Shown here in pieces: positions 1-6,675 of a DNA stretch of 9,922 nucleotides (the first letter of the stretch is position 1; every line of letters starts with the position of its first letter). Both the position numbers and the translations under genes were made by a program. The stretch is from DATJOQ01 sp050010455 (GTDB lineage: Bacteria > Desulfobacterota > Binatia > Binatales > Binataceae), in NCBI GenBank assembly GCA_050010455.1, contig JBEKLA010000157.1, forward strand, positions 1-9,922, read 5' to 3'. Below the pieces are notes generated by a model. That model saw nothing but the letters and a program-made list of their open reading frames with translations, made no database searches and was not told the origin of the DNA.

Positions 1-205
1 AAGATGGATGGTCAGAACGACCGTTTCGAACGGTATTTGATTCGATTCGGCCCAAACCGTCAAGCAGGATCAAAATTGTTTTTCGGCCGGATTCAATGTA
101 TTTCAACCATGGCAGGGCGTCGAGAAGAAGCAGGCTGCGAAGACTTCGCCGACCGCCCGTGAGCCAGCCAAAAGGGGGGATCGTGCATCGCACGATTGTT
201 GGTAA
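1..205. other. Leader region upstream of dprA; no confident gene
   Basis: Two short open stretches are present but neither is recognisable. One runs from the window edge to a TGA at 160-162 (53 codons). The other is open from 41 to the TAA at 203-205 and ends in a Lys/Ala/Pro-rich tail. Either could be the end of an upstream gene cut by the window, but codon third positions do not favour one clearly. A perfect 6-bp inverted repeat with a 3-base spacer lies at 20-34 (ACCGTT/AACGGT); it has no T-run and could be an operator or a chance match. I could not find a convincing promoter for dprA here, so the gene may be read from upstream. Confidence 0.4.
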
Positions 206-208
206 ATG
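171..208 (+). promoter_or_regulatory. dprA ribosome binding site split from its start by a hairpin
   Basis: A purine run AAAGGGGGGA (171-180) can pair with anti-SD rRNA using one G-U wobble, but it ends 26 bases before the ATG at 206, too far for normal initiation. The space between contains a perfect 7-bp inverted repeat, ATCGTGC (180-186) and GCACGAT (190-196), with a 3-base loop. If this hairpin forms, only nine bases (197-205) separate the G-run from the ATG, which is ideal spacing. An in-frame TAA at 203-205 rules out any start further upstream. The sequence elements are seen directly; the bridging role is inference. Confidence 0.5.
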
Positions 209-1357
209 GCGCCAAGTGCAGACGCGTACTGGTTAGCTTTGCGACGGGTTCGAGGCGTGGGGCCGCGTGTCTACCGCCTGTTGCTCGAGAATTTCGACTC
301 GCCGCAAACTGTTTTCCAAGCCGGCCAGGACGACCTGATTAAGGTCGGAGTTCCTCGCATCACCGTTCGCAACATCCTCGACTACAAGGATTTCGACGCG
401 ACGGAAAGGGAGCTCTGCGAGTTGCCGCGCCTGGGCGCAAAAATTGTCAAGTGGCACGACCCTGAGTACCCGGCAAATCTGCGCCATATCGCCGATCCGC
501 CCCCGTTTCTATATGTCCGAGGCGCCATGATCGCCGACGACAACAGGTGTATCGCGATCGTTGGCGCGCGCGCTGCCAGCGACGCGGGCAAGCACATGGC
601 GCGCCGCCTTGGCCTGGAATTGGCGGCCAAAGGATTGACCGTGGTAAGCGGCCTGGCACGCGGAATCGACAGCGAGGCTCATCATGGAGCGCTCGAAGGC
701 AACGGGCGCACGGTCGCGGTGATGGGATGCGGTATCGACGTCATCTATCCGGGAGAACATCGCAAGCTTGCGGAGTCGATCGTCGAAAACGGCGGCGCGC
801 TCGTCACCGAACTCCCGATCGGCACGCCGCCCGCCGCCGAGAATTTTCCCGGCCGCAACCGAATTCTCTCGGGGTCGTGCCTGGGCGTCGTGGTCGTAGA
901 GGCCGCCGAGAAGAGCGGGTCGCTGATAACCGCGCGGATGGCGCTGGAACAGGATCGCGAAGTGTTCGCGGTTCCGGGCAGCCCGCTCACCGGCAAGGCC
1001 CGCGGCAGTAATCGATTGTTGCGCGAGGGGGCGAAACTGGTCGAATGTATCGAAGACGTGCTCGAAGAGCTTGCCCCGCGGATGGCGGAAGCCGGCATCG
1101 AAACCGCGAGGATTTCCACCCCGCGAGCATCAGCCAAACTAATCGCGTCTGATCCCGGTAAATCATGGGATACGGAAGAAGAAGGCGCCAGGAATCTGCT
1201 AAACTTCCTCAAGGACGGCGCCAAGCTTCACGTCGATTCCTTGATCGAAGGTTCGGGCTTGAGTGCGGCAATCGTGCTTAAGTTATTGCTCGACCTCGAA
1301 CTCAAGGGCATAGTGGCCCAGCACCCTGGGAAGCTTTTTTCACTCGCGCATTTGTAG
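206..1357 (+). CDS. dprA: DNA-processing protein DprA (Smf), ssDNA-binding RecA loader
   Basis: DprA binds incoming single-stranded DNA during natural transformation and loads RecA on it; it is also widespread in bacteria not known to be transformable. The 383-residue length fits the family. An N-terminal SAM/helix-hairpin-helix-like part spans about residues 7-70. The Rossmann-like core (about 75-290) carries the family motifs GARAAS (120-125), SGLARGID (148-155), NFPGRNRILSG (213-223) and a GSLIT...VFAVPG block (238-258). A C-terminal winged-helix (DprA/DML1-type) domain spans about 327-383. The start is fixed by the in-frame stop at 203-205 and by the YWLAL motif common at DprA N termini. 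topA follows 59 bases downstream on the same strand, a conserved neighbour pair in many bacteria. Confidence 0.96.
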   Translation: MAPSADAYWLALRRVRGVGPRVYRLLLENFDSPQTVFQAGQDDLIKVGVPRITVRNILDYKDFDATERELCELPRLGAKIVKWHDPEYPANLRHIADPPPFLYVRGAMIADDNRCIAIVGARAASDAGKHMARRLGLELAAKGLTVVSGLARGIDSEAHHGALEGNGRTVAVMGCGIDVIYPGEHRKLAESIVENGGALVTELPIGTPPAAENFPGRNRILSGSCLGVVVVEAAEKSGSLITARMALEQDREVFAVPGSPLTGKARGSNRLLREGAKLVECIEDVLEELAPRMAEAGIETARISTPRASAKLIASDPGKSWDTEEEGARNLLNFLKDGAKLHVDSLIEGSGLSAAIVLKLLLDLELKGIVAQHPGKLFSLAHL

Positions 1358-1416
1358 CAGCATCGTTCACCAGGCCCTTTGCGCGATCGACCCGGCGCCA
1401 GTAGAGAGTTTAGACA

Positions 1417-3744
1417 GTGGCTAAGAATCTTCTTGTTGTCGAATCGCCCGCCAAGGCGCGGACCATCAAGCGTTACCTGGGCTCCGACTTCCAGGTGGCT
1501 CCGTCCGTCGGGCACGTGATGGATCTGCCCAAGAACGCGTTGGGCGTGGACATCGAACACGACTTCAAGCCCGAGTATGTAGTCATCCCCGGCAAGGCCA
1601 AAGTAATCGAGGACATCAAGAAGGCGGCCAAAAACAAGGATAAAATCTTCCTCGCCACCGACCCCGATCGCGAGGGCGAGGCGATCGCGTGGCATATCGC
1701 CGAAAAGCTCGATTCGCAGCGCGGCGACATCTGCCGTGTCCTGTTGCACGAAATCACTCCGGCCGCGGTCAAGGAAGCGATCGCCCACCCGACCGAACTC
1801 AATCGCAATCTCTACGAGGCGCAGCAGGCGCGCCGCGTGCTCGATCGCCTGGTCGGCTACCAGATAAGTCCGCTCTTGTGGGACAAGGTGAAACGCGGCC
1901 TGAGCGCGGGCCGTGTTCAATCGGTCGCGCTCAGGATTATCGTCGAGCGCGAGAAGGAACGCGAAGCCTTTCGCTCCGAGGAATACTGGACGCTCGACGC
2001 CAGGCTCGAAGGCAAGAATCCGCCGCCGTTTACCGCCCGGATTTACAGCCACGGCGGCAATCGTATCGACAACAAGGCCTACAAGCTTCCCGAAAGCGAA
2101 GCCCGCTCGATTATCGCGGCGTGCGAAGGCGCTCAATTCAAGGTCGCGAAGATCGAGCGCAAGGAAGTGCGGCGCTCGCCGACGCCGCCGTTCATCACCT
2201 CGCGCCTGCAGCAAGAGGCGGCGCGCAAGCTCTATTTTTCGCCCTCGCGCACGATGAAGATCGCGCAGAAACTTTACGAGGGCGTCGAGCTCGGCGATCA
2301 GGGAGCGGTCGGTCTCATCACGTACATGCGGACCGATTCGCCGCGCGTCTCCGATCAGGCGCTTGCCGACGTGCGCGGCTATATCGGCGCGCGTTACGGC
2401 AAGGAGTACGTGCCGGACAAGCCCAACTTCTATCGCTCGGCGAAGGCGGCCCAGGAGGCGCACGAGGCGATTCGCCCGACTTCGGTCGAGCGCGATCCCG
2501 ACGCGGTCGCGCGATATCTGAGCAAGGAAGAGCTCGCGCTTTACACGCTGATCTTCAATCGCTTCGTATCGAGCCAGATGCCGCCGGCGGTCTACGATCG
2601 CACCACGGTCGATATCGAAGCCGCCAAGGCGGTTTTCCGCGCCACTGGCCAAGTGGTTAAATTCGAAGGCTTCATGCGCGTGTACACCGAAGGCCAGGAC
2701 GAACCGCTCGAAGACGCCGACGAGAGCCGCCTGCCCGCCCTCGACGAAGGCGAAATCCTGAAACTGCTCGGATTCAATCCCGAGCAGCATTTCACCCAGC
2801 CGCCGCCGCGCTTCAGCCAGGCCACGCTGATCAAAGAGCTGGAAGAAAAAGGTATCGGCCGTCCCTCGACTTACGCCGCGATCATGATGAGCATCCTGAA
2901 CCGCGAGTACGTCGACGAGGACGAGAGCAAGCGGATGCGCCCGACCACACTCGGCCGTATCGTAAGCGACCTGCTGGTGGAGGCCTTCCCCGATATCCTC
3001 GAGGTCGGCTTCACCGCCCAGCTCGAAGAAGAACTCGACCAGGTGGAAGAGGGGCACGAGAACTGGGTGCAGACGCTCAAGCGCTTCTACAAGCCGTTCC
3101 AGAAGCGACTCGGCGAGGCCAAGAAGAAGATGCCCGAGGTCAAGCGCAAGGGGCTGCCCACCGATATCAAGTGCGAACTCGACGGCGGCAACATGGTAAT
3201 CAAGTGGGGCCGCAATGGCGAATTTCTCGCCTGCGCGAATTATCCCAAGTGCAAGAACACCAAGGAGTTCGCGCGCGACGATCAGGGCACGATCACCGCG
3301 CGCGCGCCCGGACCGGCCGTGCCCACCGACGAGGTGTGCGAGAAATGCGGCAAGCCGATGGTGCGCCGCCGCTCGCGGTTCGGCGAATTCCTCGGATGCT
3401 CGGGCTATCCGGAGTGCGACGGCATCAAACGGATAACCAGCGCGCCGGTCAAGACCGGAGTCGCTTGTCCGGAGTGCCGCGAAGGCGAAATTCTCGAACG
3501 CCGCAGCCGTCGCGGTAAACTCTTCTACGGATGCGACCGCTATCCCAAGTGCAAGTTCGCGAGCTGGAAGAAGCTGATCGCGCAACCATGCCCGACTTGC
3601 GGCTCGCCGTATTTGATCGAAAAGGTCAGCAAGCGCACCGGCGTCAACTGGGCTTGCCCCAAGGAAGACTGCGATTATCAGGTCGAGGCTCCGCCCGAGG
3701 AAGCCGCGCCACCGAACGCGGCCGTGCCGCCGTCCGAAGTCTGA
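1417..3744 (+). CDS. topA: DNA topoisomerase I (type IA)
   Basis: Relaxes negative supercoils by cutting one strand through a 5'-phosphotyrosine link. The Toprim domain is at the N terminus, with E9 in VVESPAKA and the acidic triad D82/D84/E88 in TDPDREGE. The catalytic tyrosine is Y303 in ITYMRTDS, with R305 beside it, and EAHEAIRPTS (347-356) holds the conserved His349 and Arg353. The C terminus has four zinc-ribbon repeats: C586-D589-C606-C612 (one Cys replaced by Asp), C641/C644/C661/C667, C684/C687/C706/C712 and C725/C728/C747/C752, followed by an Ala/Pro/Glu-rich tail. Length is 775 residues against 865 in E. coli. The start is GTG at 1417, just after an in-frame TAG at 1411-1413, with only a weak SD (AGAGAG region, 1403-1408). 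A long open frame on the opposite strand is a shadow. Confidence 0.98.
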   Translation: MAKNLLVVESPAKARTIKRYLGSDFQVAPSVGHVMDLPKNALGVDIEHDFKPEYVVIPGKAKVIEDIKKAAKNKDKIFLATDPDREGEAIAWHIAEKLDSQRGDICRVLLHEITPAAVKEAIAHPTELNRNLYEAQQARRVLDRLVGYQISPLLWDKVKRGLSAGRVQSVALRIIVEREKEREAFRSEEYWTLDARLEGKNPPPFTARIYSHGGNRIDNKAYKLPESEARSIIAACEGAQFKVAKIERKEVRRSPTPPFITSRLQQEAARKLYFSPSRTMKIAQKLYEGVELGDQGAVGLITYMRTDSPRVSDQALADVRGYIGARYGKEYVPDKPNFYRSAKAAQEAHEAIRPTSVERDPDAVARYLSKEELALYTLIFNRFVSSQMPPAVYDRTTVDIEAAKAVFRATGQVVKFEGFMRVYTEGQDEPLEDADESRLPALDEGEILKLLGFNPEQHFTQPPPRFSQATLIKELEEKGIGRPSTYAAIMMSILNREYVDEDESKRMRPTTLGRIVSDLLVEAFPDILEVGFTAQLEEELDQVEEGHENWVQTLKRFYKPFQKRLGEAKKKMPEVKRKGLPTDIKCELDGGNMVIKWGRNGEFLACANYPKCKNTKEFARDDQGTITARAPGPAVPTDEVCEKCGKPMVRRRSRFGEFLGCSGYPECDGIKRITSAPVKTGVACPECREGEILERRSRRGKLFYGCDRYPKCKFASWKKLIAQPCPTCGSPYLIEKVSKRTGVNWACPKEDCDYQVEAPPEEAAPPNAAVPPSEV

Positions 3745-3781
3745 ATAGCCGCTGCGCGCGGCACTCGGCGCGCGTCCTACT

Positions 3782-5161
3782 ATGACTGATGTGATCGTAA
3801 ACGTCGTCGGCGCAGGCCTGGCGGGCAGCGAGGCCGCCTTTCAGCTCGCTCGTCGCGGCGTCCGCGTGCGGCTCCATGAGATGCGTCCCGCGCGCATGAC
3901 CGAGGCGCATCAGAGCGGGATGTTCGCCGAGCTGGTGTGTTCGAACTCGCTGCGCGACGACTCCCAGGAAACGGCGGTCGGAATACTCAAGCACGAGATG
4001 CGCCGCCTCGGCTCGATAGTTATCGCATCCGCCGATAGCGCGCGCGTGCCGGCAGGAAGCGCCCTCGCGGTCGATCGCGAGCGCTTCGCCGGCGCGATAA
4101 CCGCAGCGCTCGAACGCCATCCGATGGTCGAGGTGGTGCGCGAGGAAGTCACCGCAATCCCCGCGGGGATGACGATCCTCGCCACCGGTCCGCTCACCAG
4201 CTCGGCGCTCGGCGCCGATCTCAGCCGGATTATCGGGCCGCAGCGGCTTTACTTCTATGACGCGATCTCGCCGATCGTCACCGCGGAATCGGTCAACATG
4301 GATGTGGTGTTTCGCGCCTCGCGCTACGGCAAGGGCGGCGACGATTACCTCAACTGCCCGATGACCGAGGCCGAGTACCAGGCGTTCGTCAGCGCGCTAG
4401 TCGCGGCTGAGAAGGTGCCGACCCATGCGTTCGAGCGGCCGATCTACTTCGAGGGATGCATGCCGATCGAGGAGCTGGCGCGCCGCGGGCCGGACACGCT
4501 CGCGTTCGGCCCGATGCGTCCGGTGGGGCTGATAGATCCGCGCACTGGCACGCGTCCGGCGGCGATCGTGCAACTGCGCCAGGACGATAGCGAAGGCCGG
4601 CTGTACAACATGGTCGGGTTTCAGACCAAGATGATCTATCCCGAGCAGCGCCGCGTGTTGCGCATGATTCCCGGCCTCGCGCAGGCCGAGTTCGTGCGGC
4701 TCGGCTCGCTCCATCGCAATACTTTTATCGACTCGCCGCGCCTGCTCACGCCCGCGTTTCAGCTCAGGACTCGCGACGGCCTCTTCATCGCGGGCCAGAT
4801 GATCGGCGTCGAAGGCTATGTCGAATCGGCCGCGGCGGGACTGCTCGCCGCGATCAATGTGGCGCGGACGCTCGAAGGGCGCGAGCCGGTGGTGCCGCCA
4901 CGCGAGACCGCGCTCGGTTCGCTCGTCGCTTACATCACGGACCCGAGTCGGGAGGATTTCCAGCCGATGAACGCCAACTTCGGCCTGATGCCGCCTCTCA
5001 ACGGTCCGCAAGCACGCTGCGGCTCGGCGAAGGATCGCGGCCGGCATAGAAAAATCGCGATGGGCGCGCGCGCGATCGCCGCCTTCGACGATTGGCTCGC
5101 CCGCTGCGACATCCGACCAGGCGTTTCGCTGCCGGCAAAACGCGGCAGTGGGTCAGGTTGA
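3782..5161 (+). CDS. trmFO: FADH2/folate-dependent tRNA (uracil-54-C5)-methyltransferase TrmFO
   Basis: Makes m5U54 (ribothymidine) in the T-loop of tRNAs using methylene-tetrahydrofolate and reduced FAD, in place of the SAM-dependent TrmA. The N-terminal dinucleotide-binding motif GAGLAGSE is at residues 10-17. The two cysteines important in the B. subtilis enzyme, C53 and C226, are at exactly the same numbers here (FAELVCSNS and YFEGCMPIEE). YNMVGFQT (275-282), the C-terminal FAD-binding stretch beginning GQMIGVEGY (338 onward) and FQPMN (393-397) are also family signatures. The 459-residue length is usual. The start ATG lies 37 bases after topA with no clear SD, so translation may depend on readthrough from topA or be leaderless-like. 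topA-trmFO is a classic neighbour pair. Confidence 0.97.
   Translation: MTDVIVNVVGAGLAGSEAAFQLARRGVRVRLHEMRPARMTEAHQSGMFAELVCSNSLRDDSQETAVGILKHEMRRLGSIVIASADSARVPAGSALAVDRERFAGAITAALERHPMVEVVREEVTAIPAGMTILATGPLTSSALGADLSRIIGPQRLYFYDAISPIVTAESVNMDVVFRASRYGKGGDDYLNCPMTEAEYQAFVSALVAAEKVPTHAFERPIYFEGCMPIEELARRGPDTLAFGPMRPVGLIDPRTGTRPAAIVQLRQDDSEGRLYNMVGFQTKMIYPEQRRVLRMIPGLAQAEFVRLGSLHRNTFIDSPRLLTPAFQLRTRDGLFIAGQMIGVEGYVESAAAGLLAAINVARTLEGREPVVPPRETALGSLVAYITDPSREDFQPMNANFGLMPPLNGPQARCGSAKDRGRHRKIAMGARAIAAFDDWLARCDIRPGVSLPAKRGSGSG
5127..5150 (+). other. Hairpin at the 3' end of trmFO
   Basis: CGCTGCCG (5127-5134) and CGGCAGTG (5143-5150) form an eight-pair stem, including one G-U pair, around the 8-base loop GCAAAACG. 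It ends nine bases before the trmFO stop. No T-run follows, so it is not a standard intrinsic terminator; it may slow transcription or stabilise the 3' end of the operon mRNA before the low-G+C gene. Confidence 0.3.
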
Positions 5162-5204
5162 AATTCGAAGGCCCTGACCGGACTGTGCGCGAGCGTTTCG
5201 TCTG

Positions 5205-5239
5205 TGGGATAATGTTAGATTGATAGGTGGTCGCGAGCG
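5205..5239 (+). promoter_or_regulatory. Extended -10 promoter and strong SD of the nuclease-like gene
   Basis: TG-G-GATAAT at 5205-5213 fits an extended -10 element (five of six bases of TATAAT plus the upstream TG). No good -35 is present at the right distance (GTGCGC at 5185-5190), as is common for extended -10 promoters. Transcription would begin near 5220. AGGTGG at 5225-5230 is a near-consensus SD nine bases before the GTG start at 5240. This suggests expression independent of topA-trmFO. Confidence 0.5.
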
Positions 5240-6562
5240 GTGGCACCGAAAAATTCTTCGCCTGCAAAGCCAAAGGTCTTCGCATATGCATTTGAGAAGT
5301 GGTTCGAACACCCGTCGAATCCATATGCGCTGACCTTCGAAACTGATGAGGCCACCGTCGCGCATCTCCCGTACGATGACGCGCGCCGATTGGAAGATAG
5401 CGACGGCGTAGTGATCCCTCAGGGGATTTTCGAAAGTATCGAGTTCCACGACACTTGGCAGGGAAAGCGAGGAGTGGCGAAGTGCGATCGCAATCGAATG
5501 CTGGAAAGGGAACGGCAAGTCCGTAACCTTATACAGCGAGGCGGTTGGGTCTGTTTCTTGGTCGAAGCGATCGTTGACGAGTTACCTTCAGGTGATGGCT
5601 ACCGCACTCACAGCGTCAAAAATACCGATCTCTGCAAGGACGTACTCAACGGCATGGACGTCGGACGTGAACTGGCTGTCGAAGGACTTGCCGCATGTCA
5701 CGCGGTACACAATGAGTTCAGAAATTACGTGCAACAGCACGGAATCGCCAAGACCGTTTTTACCTTTCGACCATCCCCCTCGCTTACCGTACTTGTAAGA
5801 CATGGGGATGCGCCGGTCGGAATCGAGGCTGTGCAGCAGCTGTTTTTCCTTCCGTTTGTAAGAACCAGAACCGAGTTTACACTTTTGCGCGACTTGCTCT
5901 CGTTGGTAGTGAAAAGCGTCAGCGATTACCGCCTGAAAATGAACGAAGAGACGCCTCCATGGACGAACGAGCTCCAGTTCGCGCGCGAAACACAATTGAT
6001 CGAGCAGGCAAAGCGCCTCGAGACGGAGTTGGCTGACGCGCACTTAGAGATCAAACACTGGCAAAAGTACAAAAGACTGCTTTCTGGATCCGGTGAGCGC
6101 CTAAGGCAGGATGTAGTTCTAACGCTTCAGGATTTCTTCTCTTTGACCGTCGATCCTACAGACGAAGGACGCGAAGACTTCAAGATTCTCGTTGAGAACT
6201 CGGTGGCTTGCATGGGTGAGTCCAAGGGTACGAACGGCGGCGTTAAGCGAGAACACATCAACCAGGTAGACAGCCATCGTGAGCGAGCGGGACTGGGACA
6301 CGATATACCAGGGCTGCTTATCATCAATAGCCATATGGATGTGCTATCCATACCCGACCGAATGAAAACGCAGATTGCGAAAGAACAGGTAATCCACGCG
6401 CACTCCATGAATGTAACCTTCACAAGAACAATCGATCTTCTATTGTTGATGCGGCATCTTGAATCGACGCAAGATCGGAGAGAGCGTTTGTTGTCGATAC
6501 TGAAGAAGGGCGGTGGGTGGTTGCGCGCTGATTTTGAAGAGTATCGCCTGGAGCAAAACTAG
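5240..6562 (+). CDS. Unrecognised protein with a C-terminal PD-(D/E)xK nuclease-like domain
   Basis: I do not recognise a named family for this 440-residue protein. Residues 11-110 alternate hydrophobic strands and helices; GVVIPQGIFE (56-65) and RGGWVCFLV (100-108) recall the sheet and 'GG' turn of class I glutamine-amidotransferase-like folds, though no catalytic Cys-His-Glu triad is evident. A charged helical stretch (about 243-282) may be coiled coil. Residues 280-405 look like a restriction-endonuclease fold: an initial helix (SGERLRQDV, 284-292), a strand ending in D313 (REDFKIL), then E327-S328-K329 on the next strand (GESKGTNGG), Q342 in the following helix, the strand PGLLIIN (357-363) and a late strand/helix TFTRTIDLLLLMRH (393-406). 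The start GTG at 5240 has a good SD. G+C is about 50% in sampled lines and rare codons (ATA, TTA, AGA) are used, unlike neighbours. Nuclease call is inference; the substrate is unknown. Confidence 0.72.
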   Translation: MAPKNSSPAKPKVFAYAFEKWFEHPSNPYALTFETDEATVAHLPYDDARRLEDSDGVVIPQGIFESIEFHDTWQGKRGVAKCDRNRMLERERQVRNLIQRGGWVCFLVEAIVDELPSGDGYRTHSVKNTDLCKDVLNGMDVGRELAVEGLAACHAVHNEFRNYVQQHGIAKTVFTFRPSPSLTVLVRHGDAPVGIEAVQQLFFLPFVRTRTEFTLLRDLLSLVVKSVSDYRLKMNEETPPWTNELQFARETQLIEQAKRLETELADAHLEIKHWQKYKRLLSGSGERLRQDVVLTLQDFFSLTVDPTDEGREDFKILVENSVACMGESKGTNGGVKREHINQVDSHRERAGLGHDIPGLLIINSHMDVLSIPDRMKTQIAKEQVIHAHSMNVTFTRTIDLLLLMRHLESTQDRRERLLSILKKGGGWLRADFEEYRLEQN

Positions 6563-6675
6563 TCGACTCGCTCGCTGTCGGAGATCGCCGCTGCGAAAAA
6601 ATGCCCGGCTTTCGACTCAATCTGTGTGACAATCAAATCACAAAGCCTCGCTCGCGTCGAAAGTGAGCACGATCG
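6563..6675. other. Spacer between nuclease-like gene and ppx/gppA with TGTGA/TCACA inverted repeat
   Basis: The 113-base gap contains TGTGA (6625-6629) and TCACA (6638-6642) as a perfect inverted repeat with an 8-base spacer, ending 33 bases before the next ATG. The half-sites match those of CRP-family operators, but the CRP consensus spacer is 6 bases, so the assignment is doubtful. No terminator with a T-run follows the nuclease-like gene. A weak SD (GTGAG, 6663-6667) precedes the ATG at 6676. Confidence 0.3.

Noticed and set aside
1228..3585. A 785-codon open frame on the minus strand covering almost all of topA
   Set aside because: topA on the plus strand has every catalytic motif. The antisense product is a low-information Ala/Arg/Leu-rich sequence, as expected from the mirror of a GC-rich gene, and has no recognisable domain.
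3748..3762. GCCGC/GCGGC stem just after the topA stop, considered as a terminator
   Set aside because: The stem is only 5 bp, no T-run follows, and trmFO begins 20 bases later without its own visible promoter, so termination here is unlikely.
4397..5047. Long minus-strand open frame inside trmFO
   Set aside because: It is antisense to a well-supported gene, rich in Arg, His and Ala, and shows no domain; a GC-driven shadow.
1681..5491. Repeated GCGATCGC octamers (1681-1688, 1777-1784, 5072-5079, 5484-5491), like the cyanobacterial HIP1 signature
   Set aside because: The copies are few and at least some can arise from preferred codons (Ala-Ile-Ala as GCG ATC GCG). The gene content is not cyanobacterial.
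5188..6656. CGCGAGCG at 5188-5195 and 5232-5239 and its inverse CGCTCGCG at 6649-6656, considered as boundary repeats of a mobile unit around the nuclease-like gene
   Set aside because: One copy abuts the start codon, and the same 8-mer also occurs inside trmFO (near 4077), so it is background in this GC-rich genome. No target-site duplication or integrase is present.
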